A DNA stretch of 64,000 nucleotides from NCBI RefSeq assembly GCF_018128905.1, contig NZ_CP063808.1, positions 9,176,001 to 9,240,000 on the forward strand, read 5' to 3'. Positions within the stretch are counted from its first letter, which is position 1, and the number at the start of each line of letters is the position of its first letter. Positions 9,106-17,417 of this stretch are shown here, piece after piece. This DNA is from Streptomyces sp. A2-16 (GTDB lineage: Bacteria > Actinomycetota > Actinomycetes > Streptomycetales > Streptomycetaceae). Position numbers and translations under genes: made by a program. The notes below the pieces were generated by a model. That model had not been told where the DNA came from. It was given only the letters and a program-made list of their open reading frames with translations, and did not search any database.

Positions 9106-9142
9106 GGGTTCTCCTCTCCATACCGGTCGCGGTGAACTGCCC

Positions 9143-9192
9143 AGGGGCGCGGGGAACTGCGCGACAAGCCACGGGCGACCCGCAGCCGCCCC
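9143..9192. repeat. Dispersed intergenic repeat, single unit
   Basis: Begins AGGGGCGCGGGGAACTGCG and ends GCAGCCGCCC. The same core and tail occur at 19768-19816, where an inverted copy faces it. This type of GC-rich unit is common between genes in Streptomyces chromosomes. Here a lone unit lies in the gap between the SDR stop and the ACAD start. Confidence 0.7.
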
Positions 9193-9210
9193 ACATCAAT
9201 CACCGCCGAG

Positions 9211-10080
9211 CTATGGGGCGCCCGGCCCCGATAGCAACGGCATCGGATCCACCCCGACGCTCCCCGGCAGGAACTCCGCGATGGTCTCGGGGGTCCACCC
9301 GCCGGAGGCGTACGCGGCACGCAACTCCCGGGGCTGCGCCCACACCGCGATCTTCGCGCCCGCCACCGTGTACACCTGCCCGGTGATCTCCCGGGCCCGT
9401 TCGGAGAGCAGATAGACCACCATCGCGGCCACGTCCTCCGGCTCCCCGATCTCCGCCAGGTCGAAGGGCACGTTCGCCGACATCCGCGTACGGGCGACGG
9501 GCGCCACGGCATTCGCGGTCACCCCGTACTTGTGCAGCCCGAGGGCCGCACTGCGCACCAGCGAGATGATCCCGCCTTTCGCCGCGCTGTAGTTGGCCTG
9601 CGAGTAGGACCCCTGATGGTTGCCGCTGGTGAACCCGATCAGTGTCCCCGCCCGCTGCTGCCGCATCACGGCGGAAGCCGCCCGGAAGACGGTGAACGTC
9701 CCCTTCAGATGGGTCGCGAGGACCGGGTCCCACTCGTCCTCGGTCATGTTGAACAACATGCGCTCGCGCAGGATCCCGGCGACGCAGACCACACCGTCGA
9801 GCCGCCCGTAGGAGGACAGCGCGACATCGACGACCCGCTGCCCGCCCGCCATCGTGGAGATGTCGTCGGCCACGGCGACGGCCTCGCCGCCGGCCGCCTC
9901 GATCTCCTTCACGACACCGGAGGCCACGTCACTGGTGGGAGAGGCCCCGTCCACGGAGACGCCGTAGTCGTTGACGACGACCCGCGCGCCCTCCGCCGCC
10001 GCGGCCACCGCGACCGCCCGCCCGATCCCCCGTCCCGCGCCCGTCACGGCGACGACCCTGCCTGCCAAGAAGTTCCCCAC
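9211..10080 (-). CDS. SDR family oxidoreductase, hydroxyacyl-CoA dehydrogenase-like
   Basis: 289-residue short-chain dehydrogenase/reductase. It has the NAD(P) motif TGAGRGIG, the VVVNDYG strand end typical of the peroxisomal multifunctional-enzyme type SDRs, NHQGSYSQANYSAAK with the YxxxK catalytic pair, and ITGQVYTVAG. It would oxidise a 3-hydroxyacyl-CoA or related alcohol. The GTG start is preceded by AAGGGG with 6-nt spacing. It is divergent from the cyclase gene; the shared operator lies in the 85-bp gap, so both are probably in the same regulon. Confidence 0.92.
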   Translation of the reverse strand: MGNFLAGRVVAVTGAGRGIGRAVAVAAAAEGARVVVNDYGVSVDGASPTSDVASGVVKEIEAAGGEAVAVADDISTMAGGQRVVDVALSSYGRLDGVVCVAGILRERMLFNMTEDEWDPVLATHLKGTFTVFRAASAVMRQQRAGTLIGFTSGNHQGSYSQANYSAAKGGIISLVRSAALGLHKYGVTANAVAPVARTRMSANVPFDLAEIGEPEDVAAMVVYLLSERAREITGQVYTVAGAKIAVWAQPRELRAAYASGGWTPETIAEFLPGSVGVDPMPLLSGPGAP

Positions 10081-10102
10081 GCCCGGCCCCTTCCCGCGGT
10101 TT

Positions 10103-10117
10103 CTGACGGACCGTTAG
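10103..10117. promoter_or_regulatory. TetR-type operator, CTGACGGACCGTTAG
   Basis: Palindrome with one mismatch (framed TC/GA outside), midway between the divergent SDR and cyclase genes. An additional half site, CCGTCAGAT, follows at 10128-10136. It is the second member of the motif family at 3869, 14422 and 14504. Confidence 0.65.
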
Positions 10118-10165
10118 ATTTTATGACCCGTCAGATGTGCGGACACAAGCCCCGGGGAGGGCCCG

Positions 10166-11092
10166 ATGTCACTTCCGGCCGCGTTCCACGACATTGCCAA
10201 GCGCGTGAACAACTGGGGCCGTTGGGGAGCGGACGACGAGATCGGCACCCTGAACCTGATCACCGACGAGGTCGTCCGGGAGGCCGCCGCGACCGTCCGC
10301 ACGGGCCGCCGCATCCCGCTCGCCCTGCCCCTGCGGCAGGACGGCGTGCAGACCGGGATGATGCCGGGCCGGGTCAACCCGCTGCACACGATGGTGCAGA
10401 TCAACCAGGAGCTCTTCGGCCCGGGGACCGTCGCGTGCAGCGACGACGCGGTGACCATGGGCCTGCAGGCAGCCACCCACTGGGACGCGCTCACCCATGT
10501 CTCGCACTCGGGCCTGCTCTACAACGGCCGTCCGGCAGGCACCATCACCGCGCACGGCGGTGCCGAGTTCAGCGGCATCGACAAGGCGCGGCACGTCGTC
10601 TCGCGCGGGGTGCTGCTCGACGTGGCCCGCGCCCGGGGCGTGGAGCGGCTCGACGGGGGGCACGCCGTGACCCCGGAGGACCTGGAGGCGGCCGAGGAAC
10701 TCGCCGGCACACGGGTGCGCGCCGGGGACGTCGTGCTCGTACGGACCGGGCAGGTCCAGGTGTATCTCGCCGGGGACAAGGAAGCGTACGCCTATCCGTC
10801 GCCGGGTCTGTCGGTCCGCACTCCGGAGTGGTTCCACGCGCGCGATGTGGCCGCGGTCGCCAACGACACGCTCACGTTCGAGATCTTCCCGCCCGAGATC
10901 GAGGACCTGTGGCTGCCGGTGCACGCGCTGGACCTGGTGGAGATGGGGATGCTGCAGGGCCAGAACTGGAACCTCGAAGAGTTGTCCACAGCCTGTGGAG
11001 AAGTCGGCCGGTACGCCTTCCTGCTGTCGGCGATGCCCGAGCCCTTCGTCGGCGGCACCGGAACGCCCGTGGCCCCGGTGGCCGTTCTCTGA
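10166..11092 (+). CDS. Cyclase family protein (metal-dependent hydrolase, kynurenine formamidase-like fold)
   Basis: 308-residue protein of the cyclase superfamily, metal-dependent hydrolases related to kynurenine formamidase and isatin hydrolase. The metal-binding segment is visible as THWDALTHVSH, the equivalent of HxGTHxDxPxH. It begins NNWGRWGADDEIGTLNLIT, typical of the actinobacterial branch. A GGGGAGG ribosome site precedes the ATG by about 5 nt. In a CoA-catabolic island it may open a ring or cleave a lactone or amide; the substrate is unknown. It is divergently paired with the SDR and shares the operator. Confidence 0.9.
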   Translation: MSLPAAFHDIAKRVNNWGRWGADDEIGTLNLITDEVVREAAATVRTGRRIPLALPLRQDGVQTGMMPGRVNPLHTMVQINQELFGPGTVACSDDAVTMGLQAATHWDALTHVSHSGLLYNGRPAGTITAHGGAEFSGIDKARHVVSRGVLLDVARARGVERLDGGHAVTPEDLEAAEELAGTRVRAGDVVLVRTGQVQVYLAGDKEAYAYPSPGLSVRTPEWFHARDVAAVANDTLTFEIFPPEIEDLWLPVHALDLVEMGMLQGQNWNLEELSTACGEVGRYAFLLSAMPEPFVGGTGTPVAPVAVL

Positions 11093-11408
11093 AAGGTCGG
11101 CCGGCGGCGCGCAGGGCCGCCCCGAGCCCGGCATCGCGCGCCGCCGTCATCGACTTCCTTCCGCCCTGAGGAAATCGACACCGCGTCACGATCCGCACTC
11201 GTCGAGGGCTTCCGTCACCGAACCCCTCGGCGTCCCCTCGCGGCGAATCGCTGACCACCAGCGTCATCAATCGAACACGCTGCGTCAACACCCCTACGGG
11301 GATTTATTGCTTACGACCCTTTTGTCACGACCGCGCACAGGTGCACATCCCGGCGCACCGCCCCTTCACCGAGGCGGGGTGCGGGGGACCCTTGCGACCG
11401 TGCGCCGG
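11093..11408. other. Intergenic region
   Basis: No credible gene. It holds the hairpin at 11102-11146 and a comparatively AT-rich patch (GGGGATTTATTGCTTACGAC, about 11297-11316) between two convergently transcribed genes. Confidence 0.6.
11102..11146. terminator. Inverted repeat, probable terminator of the cyclase transcript
   Basis: Perfect 11-bp arms (CGGCGGCGCGC and its complement) with a 23-nt loop, starting 10 bp after the cyclase stop. No U-tract, as is usual in this genus. Confidence 0.5.
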
Positions 11409-11885
11409 TCACACCGCCTCGAACGCCAGGCCCTCGTAGGCCGAGGCGTCGATGCCGCAGGCCTGTGCGCCCCGCCGCGGCTGCTCGCAGCGGTCGAGTT
11501 CGCACCAGATGCTCTTGCCCGCGCCCTCGGGGCTCCAGCCCCAGCGGTCCGCGAGCCCGTCGACGAGGGCCAGGCCGCGGCCGCCGGTGGCGTCACCGTC
11601 GACACAGCGCGGCACGGGGGCCCGGCCGCTGCGGTCGGCGACCTCCAGGCGGACGGTGGCCGACTCCGCCTCGGCGCCCGGCAGGGACAGCCGCAGCACG
11701 GCCGGACGGCCGGTGTGCACCACGGCGTTGGTGACCAGTTCGGACACGAGCAGGATCAGGGTCTCCGCGAGCGGCTCGTCCACCCCTATCCCGGACACGG
11801 CGAGCCGCGAGCGGGCCCACCGCCGGGCTCGCCCCACTTCCGCGGGGTCGGGCCGGATCTCCAGCTGCACTTGAAGCACCTGCAC
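11409..11885 (-). CDS. ATP-binding anti-sigma factor-like protein (HATPase_c, RsbW type)
   Basis: 158-residue GHKL ATPase-domain protein of the large streptomycete RsbW-like family. The N box is LLVSELVTNAVVHT, and the G1/G2 motifs appear as GRGLALVDGLADRWGW and KSIWCELD. Such proteins are serine kinases/anti-sigma factors that bind STAS antagonists. The nearest STAS protein is the gene ending at 16722, but pairing is only inferred from proximity. There is no obvious partner in an operon. The C-terminal tail (DRCEQPRRGAQACGIDASAY) is specific to this subgroup. Confidence 0.88.
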   Translation of the reverse strand: MQVLQVQLEIRPDPAEVGRARRWARSRLAVSGIGVDEPLAETLILLVSELVTNAVVHTGRPAVLRLSLPGAEAESATVRLEVADRSGRAPVPRCVDGDATGGRGLALVDGLADRWGWSPEGAGKSIWCELDRCEQPRRGAQACGIDASAYEGLAFEAV

Positions 11886-12378
11886 CGCTCACACCATCCG
11901 AACCGGCGGGCACATGGCCTCGCGCCTCACGAGGGCCACGATCGTAGCCATTTTTTGCATGACCAGAACAACGACCAAAGCCGGGGTCACAGAACGTGAA
12001 TCCCTTACGGGACAGCATGGTTGACGTACAGTCACGCCAACAAGCGCTTCGGGCATATTCCAGCGCGAAGGAGTACCCGTGCGGGATACTGTGCGACGCT
12101 CGCCGCAGGGAGTCGAACAGGCGGTGGACACAGGCCTTCCCGCCCTGCGAGCAGCGGCGCGCACCGCCGGACCCGGGGCCGCCTCATCGGCAACACCGGC
12201 ATGGCTCGTGCTCGGAACCCCTCGCATCCCACACAAGGTACCGGAGCCGGACTCCGACTCCAGGACGTGACGAGTCACACATAGGACACAACCCGATATC
12301 AACGCTCCGTGATTCCGGTATGCCACAATCCGCGACATCCGCTCGGGGCGTGCCCCGGAGCGGGCCGGCCGAGGCGCC
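11886..12378. other. Intergenic region containing a possible small gene
   Basis: A gap of almost 500 bp between the ATPase start and the convergent-side end of the short ACAD. The only credible content is the small open frame at 12079 with a strong ribosome site. The stretch near 11950-12065 is less GC-rich than the surroundings (CATTTTTTGCATGACC). Confidence 0.5.
12079..12270 (+). CDS. Possible small protein, 63 aa, unknown
   Basis: GTG-initiated frame preceded by GAAGGAG with 6-nt spacing, the best ribosome site in this gap. The product starts MRDTVRRSPQGVEQAVD and is rich in Ala, Pro and Ser, with no recognisable domain. About 70 percent of third positions are G or C by my count, lower than surrounding genes. 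Either it is a poorly biased small gene or the open frame is chance. It is transcribed divergently from the RsbW-like gene, a place where small regulatory proteins are common in Streptomyces. Confidence 0.4.
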   Translation: MRDTVRRSPQGVEQAVDTGLPALRAAARTAGPGAASSATPAWLVLGTPRIPHKVPEPDSDSRT

Positions 12379-13251
12379 TCAGGCCGACAGATCGACGGCG
12401 AGCAACTCCTCGCTCTCCGCCCCGCCGCCGCCCCGCCGGGCCCGCACCCAGGCCCGCTTCAGATGCAGGTGCACCTCGCACTCCCAGGTGAAGCCCATCC
12501 CGCCGTGCACCTGGAGACAGTCCCGGGCACCCCGCTCGGCCGCCTCGTCGGCCAGCAGCCGGGCCGCGGCGATGTCCACCGGGTCGGCGGTCACGGCGGC
12601 CGCGTACACCGCCGCCCGGGCCGTCTCCGCCCGCACCAGCATCCCCGCGCACAGATGCTTCACCGCTTGGAACGCCCCGATCGGCTGCCCGAACTGCTCT
12701 CGCGTCCGCGCGTGTTGCACGGCGAGCTCACACACGCGCGTGGCGGTGCCCAGCTGCTCGGCGGCGGTCAGGAGCACGGCGGCCGGGTCCACGGCGGCCG
12801 GCGGCGGGTCGGGCACCCGGTGCAGCGGGGTGAGCGGATCCACCGAGTTCAGGGACACGGCCCCGGCGGCCTCCCCCCGGACGACATCGGCCTCCTCCAG
12901 CCACTCCACGAGCCCGCCGGGATCGACGTCCGCCACGACGGTCTCCCCCTCGGCGGCCCCGTCCACGACACCCGCCGCGAGGTGGGTCGCCACCAGCGGC
13001 CCCGGCAACAGCGTCCGCCCGGCCTCCTCGAACACCAACACGGCCTCCGGCAGCCCGAGTCCGACGCCGCCGCCCGCCTCGGGCACCCGCAGTGCGAAGA
13101 ACCCGGCGGCCCCGAGCTCCCGCCACAGCGCACGGTCCAGCCCGGGAGCGTCCATGGCGGCGCGCAGTGCCGCGCCGTCGAACCGACGCGCGAGCAACCC
13201 ACGCACTCCCTCCCGCAACGCCAGTTGATCATCAGTCAGTTGGAACCGCAC
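12379..13251 (-). CDS. Acyl-CoA dehydrogenase, short (beta-type) subunit
   Basis: 290-residue ACAD with a shortened middle beta-domain, as in the small partners of heteromeric actinobacterial ACADs (FadE28/FadE29 class). N-terminal helices (LTDDQLALREGVRGLL), the C-terminal domain ARTREQFGQPIGAFQAVKH and CLQVHGGMGFTWECEVHLHLKRA are present. The flavin segments of full-length ACADs are missing. The Glu in FTWE is a candidate catalytic base supplied to the complex. The GTG start lies 21 bp after the long ACAD, in the same transcript. Alone it would be inactive; an alpha2beta2 complex with the upstream gene product is the natural reading. Confidence 0.9.
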   Translation of the reverse strand: MRFQLTDDQLALREGVRGLLARRFDGAALRAAMDAPGLDRALWRELGAAGFFALRVPEAGGGVGLGLPEAVLVFEEAGRTLLPGPLVATHLAAGVVDGAAEGETVVADVDPGGLVEWLEEADVVRGEAAGAVSLNSVDPLTPLHRVPDPPPAAVDPAAVLLTAAEQLGTATRVCELAVQHARTREQFGQPIGAFQAVKHLCAGMLVRAETARAAVYAAAVTADPVDIAAARLLADEAAERGARDCLQVHGGMGFTWECEVHLHLKRAWVRARRGGGGAESEELLAVDLSA

Positions 13252-13272
13252 GTCACGTCCTCCTCCCGACCG

Positions 13273-14406
13273 CTAGCGCCCCTTCGGCAACCCGAGAACC
13301 CGCTCGGCCACGATGTTCCGCTGAATCTGCGAAGTCCCGGCCGCGATCGTGTACGACAGCGAGGACAGCCGGTCCAGCACCCAGGACCGTTCGAGGTCCA
13401 GCGACTCGGCGCCCAGGACCTCCGCCGCCGCGTCGTACAGCTCCTGCCTGGCGTGCGAGTACCGGAGCTTGAAGACCGAACCCCCCACCCCCGGCACCCC
13501 GCCACTGGCCTCCGCCTCGCTCACGTTCCACTGCGTCAGCCGCCACAGCGCCCGGAACTCGGCGTTCAGCCGCCCGAGCCTGCGCCGCAGCACCGGATCG
13601 TCCCAGCGCCCGTTCTCCCTCGCCGTACGGGCGAGTTCGCCCAGCACCCGCCGGCAGGCGACCACCTCGCCCACGAAGGCCGTCCCGCGCTCGAAGGACA
13701 GCGTCACCATGGTCACGCGCCAGCCGTCGTTCTCCGCGCCCACCCGGTTCGCCACCGGCACCCGCACCTCGTCGAGGAACACCTCGGCGAACTCGGCGGA
13801 TCCGGCGAGCGTGCGCAGAGGCCGCACCACGACCCCCGGCGCGGACATGGGCATCGCCAGCCAGGTGATGCCCCTGTGCTTCGGAGCCGCCGGGTCGGTG
13901 CGCACCAACAGCTCGCACCAGTCGGCGACTTCGGCGTGCGAGGTCCAGATCTTGGAGCCGCTCACCACGTAGTCGTCGCCCTCTCGGTGCGCGCGTGTGC
14001 GCAGCGAGGCGAGGTCGCTGCCGGCGTCCGGTTCGCTGAACCCCTGGCACCAGACCTCCTCGCCGCGCAGGATCGGGGGCAGCCAGCGTGCCCGCTGCTC
14101 GGCGGTGCCCTCGGCCGCGATCGTCGGGCCGGCGTGGAGGAGTCCCACGAACCCTGCGCCCACATAGGGGGCGCCCGCGGTCTCGGTCTCCTCCAGGAAG
14201 ATCAGCCGTGTGGTGGGGGAGGCGTCCCAGTGCACGTGCGCGTACCCGGCGTCGTGGAGCATGCGCTGCCAGCCGAGGTCGTACGCCCGCCGTCCGGGCC
14301 AGTCCAGCGGGGACGGCTTCGGCGGCAGCGCGGGGAGCGCCTTGGCGAGCCACTCGCGCAGCCGCGCGCGGAACTCCTCCTCCTCCGGCGTGTACGCGAG
14401 GTCCAT
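13273..14406 (-). CDS. Acyl-CoA dehydrogenase, long subunit of a heteromeric pair
   Basis: 377-residue FAD-binding ACAD. It begins MDLAYTPEEEEFRARLREWL, has CQGFSEPDAGSDLASL and VSGSKIWTSHAEVADW, and ends AAGTSQIQRNIVAERVLGLPKG. At the classical catalytic position (IYEGT) it reads IAAGT, so Glu is replaced by Ala and a base from the short partner is expected. The start at 14406 is chosen because the N-terminus aligns with the family and because the operator lies just upstream; an earlier in-frame start would place the operator inside the gene. It is the first gene of a two-gene ACAD operon, divergent from the CoA ligase. Confidence 0.92.
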   Translation of the reverse strand: MDLAYTPEEEEFRARLREWLAKALPALPPKPSPLDWPGRRAYDLGWQRMLHDAGYAHVHWDASPTTRLIFLEETETAGAPYVGAGFVGLLHAGPTIAAEGTAEQRARWLPPILRGEEVWCQGFSEPDAGSDLASLRTRAHREGDDYVVSGSKIWTSHAEVADWCELLVRTDPAAPKHRGITWLAMPMSAPGVVVRPLRTLAGSAEFAEVFLDEVRVPVANRVGAENDGWRVTMVTLSFERGTAFVGEVVACRRVLGELARTARENGRWDDPVLRRRLGRLNAEFRALWRLTQWNVSEAEASGGVPGVGGSVFKLRYSHARQELYDAAAEVLGAESLDLERSWVLDRLSSLSYTIAAGTSQIQRNIVAERVLGLPKGR

Positions 14407-14421
14407 GACAGCCGCCCCTAT

Positions 14422-14436
14422 CTGATGAGCCGTCAG
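14422..14436. promoter_or_regulatory. TetR-type operator, CTGATGAGCCGTCAG
   Basis: 15-bp palindrome with one mismatch, extended outward by TC/GA. It is 16 bp before the long ACAD start. It is a member of the motif family at 3869, 10103 and 14504, and one of two sites in this divergent promoter region. Confidence 0.65.
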
Positions 14437-14503
14437 ATTCTGGAAGGCTAAGTCCCGCACCCCTGGACCGACAAGGCGTCCCGCCCTACGCTCTGCCCAC
14501 GAT

Positions 14504-14518
14504 CTGACTGTCCGTCAG
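14504..14518. promoter_or_regulatory. TetR-type operator, CTGACTGTCCGTCAG
   Basis: 15-bp palindrome, 18 bp before the CoA ligase GTG start. Its centre is 82 bp from the site at 14422, so each divergent promoter has its own copy. Confidence 0.65.
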
Positions 14519-14536
14519 TTCCACAAGGGGGCCGCC

Positions 14537-16045
14537 GTGACCGACACCGCCCACGCGCTCAGCGCGTCCCGCACCCTCTGGGAGCTGGTCGCCCGCCGTG
14601 CCGACCTGACCCCCGACCGCCCGGTCCTCCTGCAGGACGAGCGCACACTCACCTTCGGCGAGCTGCGCACGCGCGGCGAGCGGGTGGCGGCCGGCCTGTA
14701 CGACATGGGCGTACGCCCCGGCACGGTGGTCGCCTGGCAGCTGCCCACCCGTATCGAGACGGCCCTGCTCTCCTTCGCGCTCGCCCGCCTCGGTGCCGTG
14801 CAGTCGCCGGTCATCCCCTTCTACCGGGACCGCGAGGTCGGCTTCGCCCTCAGGGAGTCGAAGGCGGAGTTCTTCGCGGTACCGGGCCTCTGGCGCGGCT
14901 TCGACCACACGGAGATGGCCCGGCGGCTCGGCGCCAAGGGTGTCTTCGAGGCGTACGACGACCTCCCGGACGGCGATCCGGCCGTGCTGCCCGCCCCGCC
15001 CGCCGACGGCACCTCCGTACGGTGGATCTACTGGACCTCGGGCACCACCTCCGACCCCAAGGGCGTGCTGCACACGGACCGTTCACTGATCGCGGGCGGC
15101 TCCTGCCTCGCGCACGCGCTGCGCCTGACGGCGGACGACGTGGGGTCGATGGCCTTCCCGTACGCGCACATCGCGGGCCCGGACTACACCGTGATGCTGC
15201 TGCTGTACGGCTTCCCTGCGGTGATGTTCGAGCAGTTCGCGCTGCCGGACGCGCTGGAGGGCTACCGCAGGCACGGGGTGACGGTGGCGGGCGGTTCGAC
15301 GGCGTTCTACTCGATGTTCCTCACCGAGCAGCGCAAGCAGCCCGGCGTGCCCGTCATCCCCTCGCTGCGACTGCTCGCCGGCGGCGGGGCGCCCAAGCCC
15401 CCGGAGGTCTACCACGCCGTCGTCAGGGAGTTGGGGGTGCAGCTGACGCACGGGTACGGCATGACCGAGGTGCCGATGATCACCATGGGAGCCCCGGACG
15501 ACACGGTGGAGAACCTGGCGACGACCGAGGGCCGGCCGCCGGAGGGGATGTCCGTGCGGATCGTCGACGGTGAGGTGCGGCTGAAGGGGGAGGCGGTCTG
15601 TCAGGGGTATCTGGATCCGGCGCAGACGGCCGAGGCCTTCGACGCGGAGGGGTACCTGCGCACGGGTGACCTCGGACATCTCACGGACAGCGGCCATCTG
15701 GTGCTCACCGGCCGCCTCAAGGACGTGATCATCCGCAAGGGCGAGAACATCTCGGCCAAGGAGATCGAGGACCTGCTGGCCGCGCATCCGGATGTCGGGG
15801 ACGTGGCGGTGATCGGGCTGCCGGACGCCGAGCGCGGGGAACGCGTGTGTGCCGTCGTGGAACAGCCCGAAGGGGCCGGACAGTTGACCCTGGACGCCGT
15901 GACGGACCATCTGCGCGCGGAAGGGCTGTCCCCGCACAAGCTGCCGGAGCAGCTGGAGGTGGTGGACGCCCTCCCGCGCAACGAGACCCTGCGCAAGGTG
16001 CTCAAGTACAAGCTGCGGGAGCGCTATTCGGGGACGGTGAAGTAG
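14537..16045 (+). CDS. AMP-dependent acyl-CoA synthetase (cyclohexanecarboxylate-CoA ligase-like)
   Basis: 502-residue ANL-superfamily ligase: acid + ATP + CoA to acyl-CoA + AMP. The P-loop-like motif is WTSGTTSDPKGVLHT, then YGMTEVPMITMG, the hinge region YLRTGDLGHLTDSGHLVLTGRLKDVI, and IRKGENISAKEIEDLL. The C-terminal lysine region is LPRNETLRKVLKYKLRE. Closest to cyclohexanecarboxylate/fatty-acid ligases by the PYAHIAGPDY segment. It very probably activates the substrate handled by the divergent ACAD pair and is controlled by the palindrome upstream. The last 22 bp overlap the convergent EF-hand gene. Confidence 0.93.
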   Translation: MTDTAHALSASRTLWELVARRADLTPDRPVLLQDERTLTFGELRTRGERVAAGLYDMGVRPGTVVAWQLPTRIETALLSFALARLGAVQSPVIPFYRDREVGFALRESKAEFFAVPGLWRGFDHTEMARRLGAKGVFEAYDDLPDGDPAVLPAPPADGTSVRWIYWTSGTTSDPKGVLHTDRSLIAGGSCLAHALRLTADDVGSMAFPYAHIAGPDYTVMLLLYGFPAVMFEQFALPDALEGYRRHGVTVAGGSTAFYSMFLTEQRKQPGVPVIPSLRLLAGGGAPKPPEVYHAVVRELGVQLTHGYGMTEVPMITMGAPDDTVENLATTEGRPPEGMSVRIVDGEVRLKGEAVCQGYLDPAQTAEAFDAEGYLRTGDLGHLTDSGHLVLTGRLKDVIIRKGENISAKEIEDLLAAHPDVGDVAVIGLPDAERGERVCAVVEQPEGAGQLTLDAVTDHLRAEGLSPHKLPEQLEVVDALPRNETLRKVLKYKLRERYSGTVK

Positions 16046-16536
16046 CGCGCGAAGGCGGGCACGATCTCGGCCTCGCCGACCTTGCCGTCGCCGTCGGCGT
16101 CCAGGGTGGCCGCGGCGGCCCGCGCGAGATCCTCGCTGACGCCCAGGATGCGCAGCACGCGCGCGGTGTCCTCGACGGTGGCGCGTCCGTCGCCGTCCTG
16201 GTCGGCGACGTCGATCGCCGCGTGCAGGAAGGGGCGGGCGATCTCGGCGAACCGGTCCGGGTTGTCGCGCAGCCGCTTGAGCGCGCCGTTCACGAACTCG
16301 TCGCGGGTGATCCGCTGGTCGCCGTCCCGGTCGGCGATCCCGGCCATGCCCTGCCAGAACGCCTCCGCGCCGAGATACAGCGCCTGTCCCTTGTCGGAGC
16401 GTGCCGCCGTACCGAACTCCGTGAGCAGCGCCTTGGCCGCCACGTTGAAGTCCTCGCGGTCGATGTAGCCGTTGCCGTCCTGGTCGAAGGTGGCGAACCG
16501 GCCGGCGATCCTGCGCTCGTACTCGCTGCTGACCAT
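16024..16536 (-). CDS. EF-hand calcium-binding protein (calerythrin-like)
   Basis: 170-residue cytosolic protein with four EF-hand loops: DQDGNGYIDREDF, DRDGDQRITRDEF, DQDGDGRATVEDT and DADGDGKVGEAEI. The four-helix-pair layout and length match calerythrin-type bacterial calcium buffers or sensors. Loop three ends in Thr rather than the usual Glu at position 12 and is probably the weakest site. Its 3' end overlaps the convergent ligase by 22 bp. No target protein is evident from the neighbours. Confidence 0.92.
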   Translation of the reverse strand: MVSSEYERRIAGRFATFDQDGNGYIDREDFNVAAKALLTEFGTAARSDKGQALYLGAEAFWQGMAGIADRDGDQRITRDEFVNGALKRLRDNPDRFAEIARPFLHAAIDVADQDGDGRATVEDTARVLRILGVSEDLARAAAATLDADGDGKVGEAEIVPAFARYFTVPE

Positions 16537-16721
16537 GTCTTTTCGGGCCGCCTCACATCACGTCGGGTGCATCTCGCACGGAGCGTACGACGCGAGCGAC
16601 GCCCCGGGGACCGGAAGACGGCGCTTGTGCCAGGACCGGGGGAATTTTGGGACAACGATGTGGCAGTCGGGGTGCCCCGGGTCACAGCCGTGCGGAGTGG
16701 AACGGGTACGGGTGTCCGGGC

Positions 16722-17111
16722 TCAGGCGGACAGTGGTCCCGCCTCCTCGTCGGTCGCCGAGTCCAGGTCCGGATGGACCTCGAACAGCCGGCGGACGCCC
16801 AGGGCGCCGAGGACGCGGTTGACGTGGGAGCCGTCGGCGGCTCCCTGCGCCGGGAGGATCAGTCGCAGGTCGCCCCGGCAGGAGCGGATCAGGCGGCGGG
16901 AGGCGATGAGGACGCCGACACCGCTGGAATCGCAGAAATACACCTCGGAGAGGTCGAGGACGAGACTGTGGCGGCCCTCGGCCACCGCGTCGTGCACCCG
17001 CTGGCGGAGCACCGGCGAGGTCACCAGGTCCAGCTCGCCCGACACACTGAGCACGGTCCAGTCGCCCTGCTCGTCGCCGGTCACATTGAACGCCACCACC
17101 ATGCCCTTCAT
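16722..17111 (-). CDS. STAS-domain anti-sigma factor antagonist
   Basis: 129-residue anti-anti-sigma protein. A STAS fold is clear from WTVLSVSGELDLVTSP, SLVLDLSEVYFCDSSGVGVLI and LGVRRLFEVHPDL. The first Ser of CDSSG is the residue phosphorylated by RsbW-type kinases in this family. The start is ATG 17111 (MKGMVVAFNV); ATG 17102 is an alternative, and the longer frame upstream is rejected because the extra residues lack any domain. A 306-bp gap separates it from the divergent sigma factor gene. Functional pairing with the RsbW-like ATPase at 11409 is possible but unproven. Confidence 0.9.
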   Translation of the reverse strand: MKGMVVAFNVTGDEQGDWTVLSVSGELDLVTSPVLRQRVHDAVAEGRHSLVLDLSEVYFCDSSGVGVLIASRRLIRSCRGDLRLILPAQGAADGSHVNRVLGALGVRRLFEVHPDLDSATDEEAGPLSA

Positions 17112-17417
17112 TCGCCGGAAAGCAACCGGAAGCCTTGCTTTCGCTTCCTTGCAGCGTGGCTGCCCAGCGGCGGTTCCCTGAAACACAGACCGAGAAACGG
17201 AAACCATTCGAAAGAGGCTTGTTTTAGTCGGCTTCGATCCTGTTCGATCAGGTCTGATCAATGAGTGACCGGGTAGGGGAAGGTCCACTACCACCTGCGG
17301 CCCCTCCGGGGGCGCGCATTGGAACAAAGGGGCGTGCGCTGTCGGAGGTGCCGACTACATTCGAGAAGACGGTCGGCGCAGGCTTGACCCGGACACTTCC
17401 AGGGGTGAGGGGGCCGC
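17112..17417. other. Divergent promoter region between STAS and sigma genes
   Basis: No gene. It contains the palindrome GATCAGGTCTGATC (17246-17259) next to a second GATC-rich stretch (TTCGATCCTGTTCGATC), a possible operator. I could not fit a convincing -35/-10 pair for either gene. Confidence 0.5.

Noticed and set aside
12021..12284. 87-codon frame starting TTG near 12021
   Set aside because: No ribosome site; overlaps the better-supported small frame at 12079.
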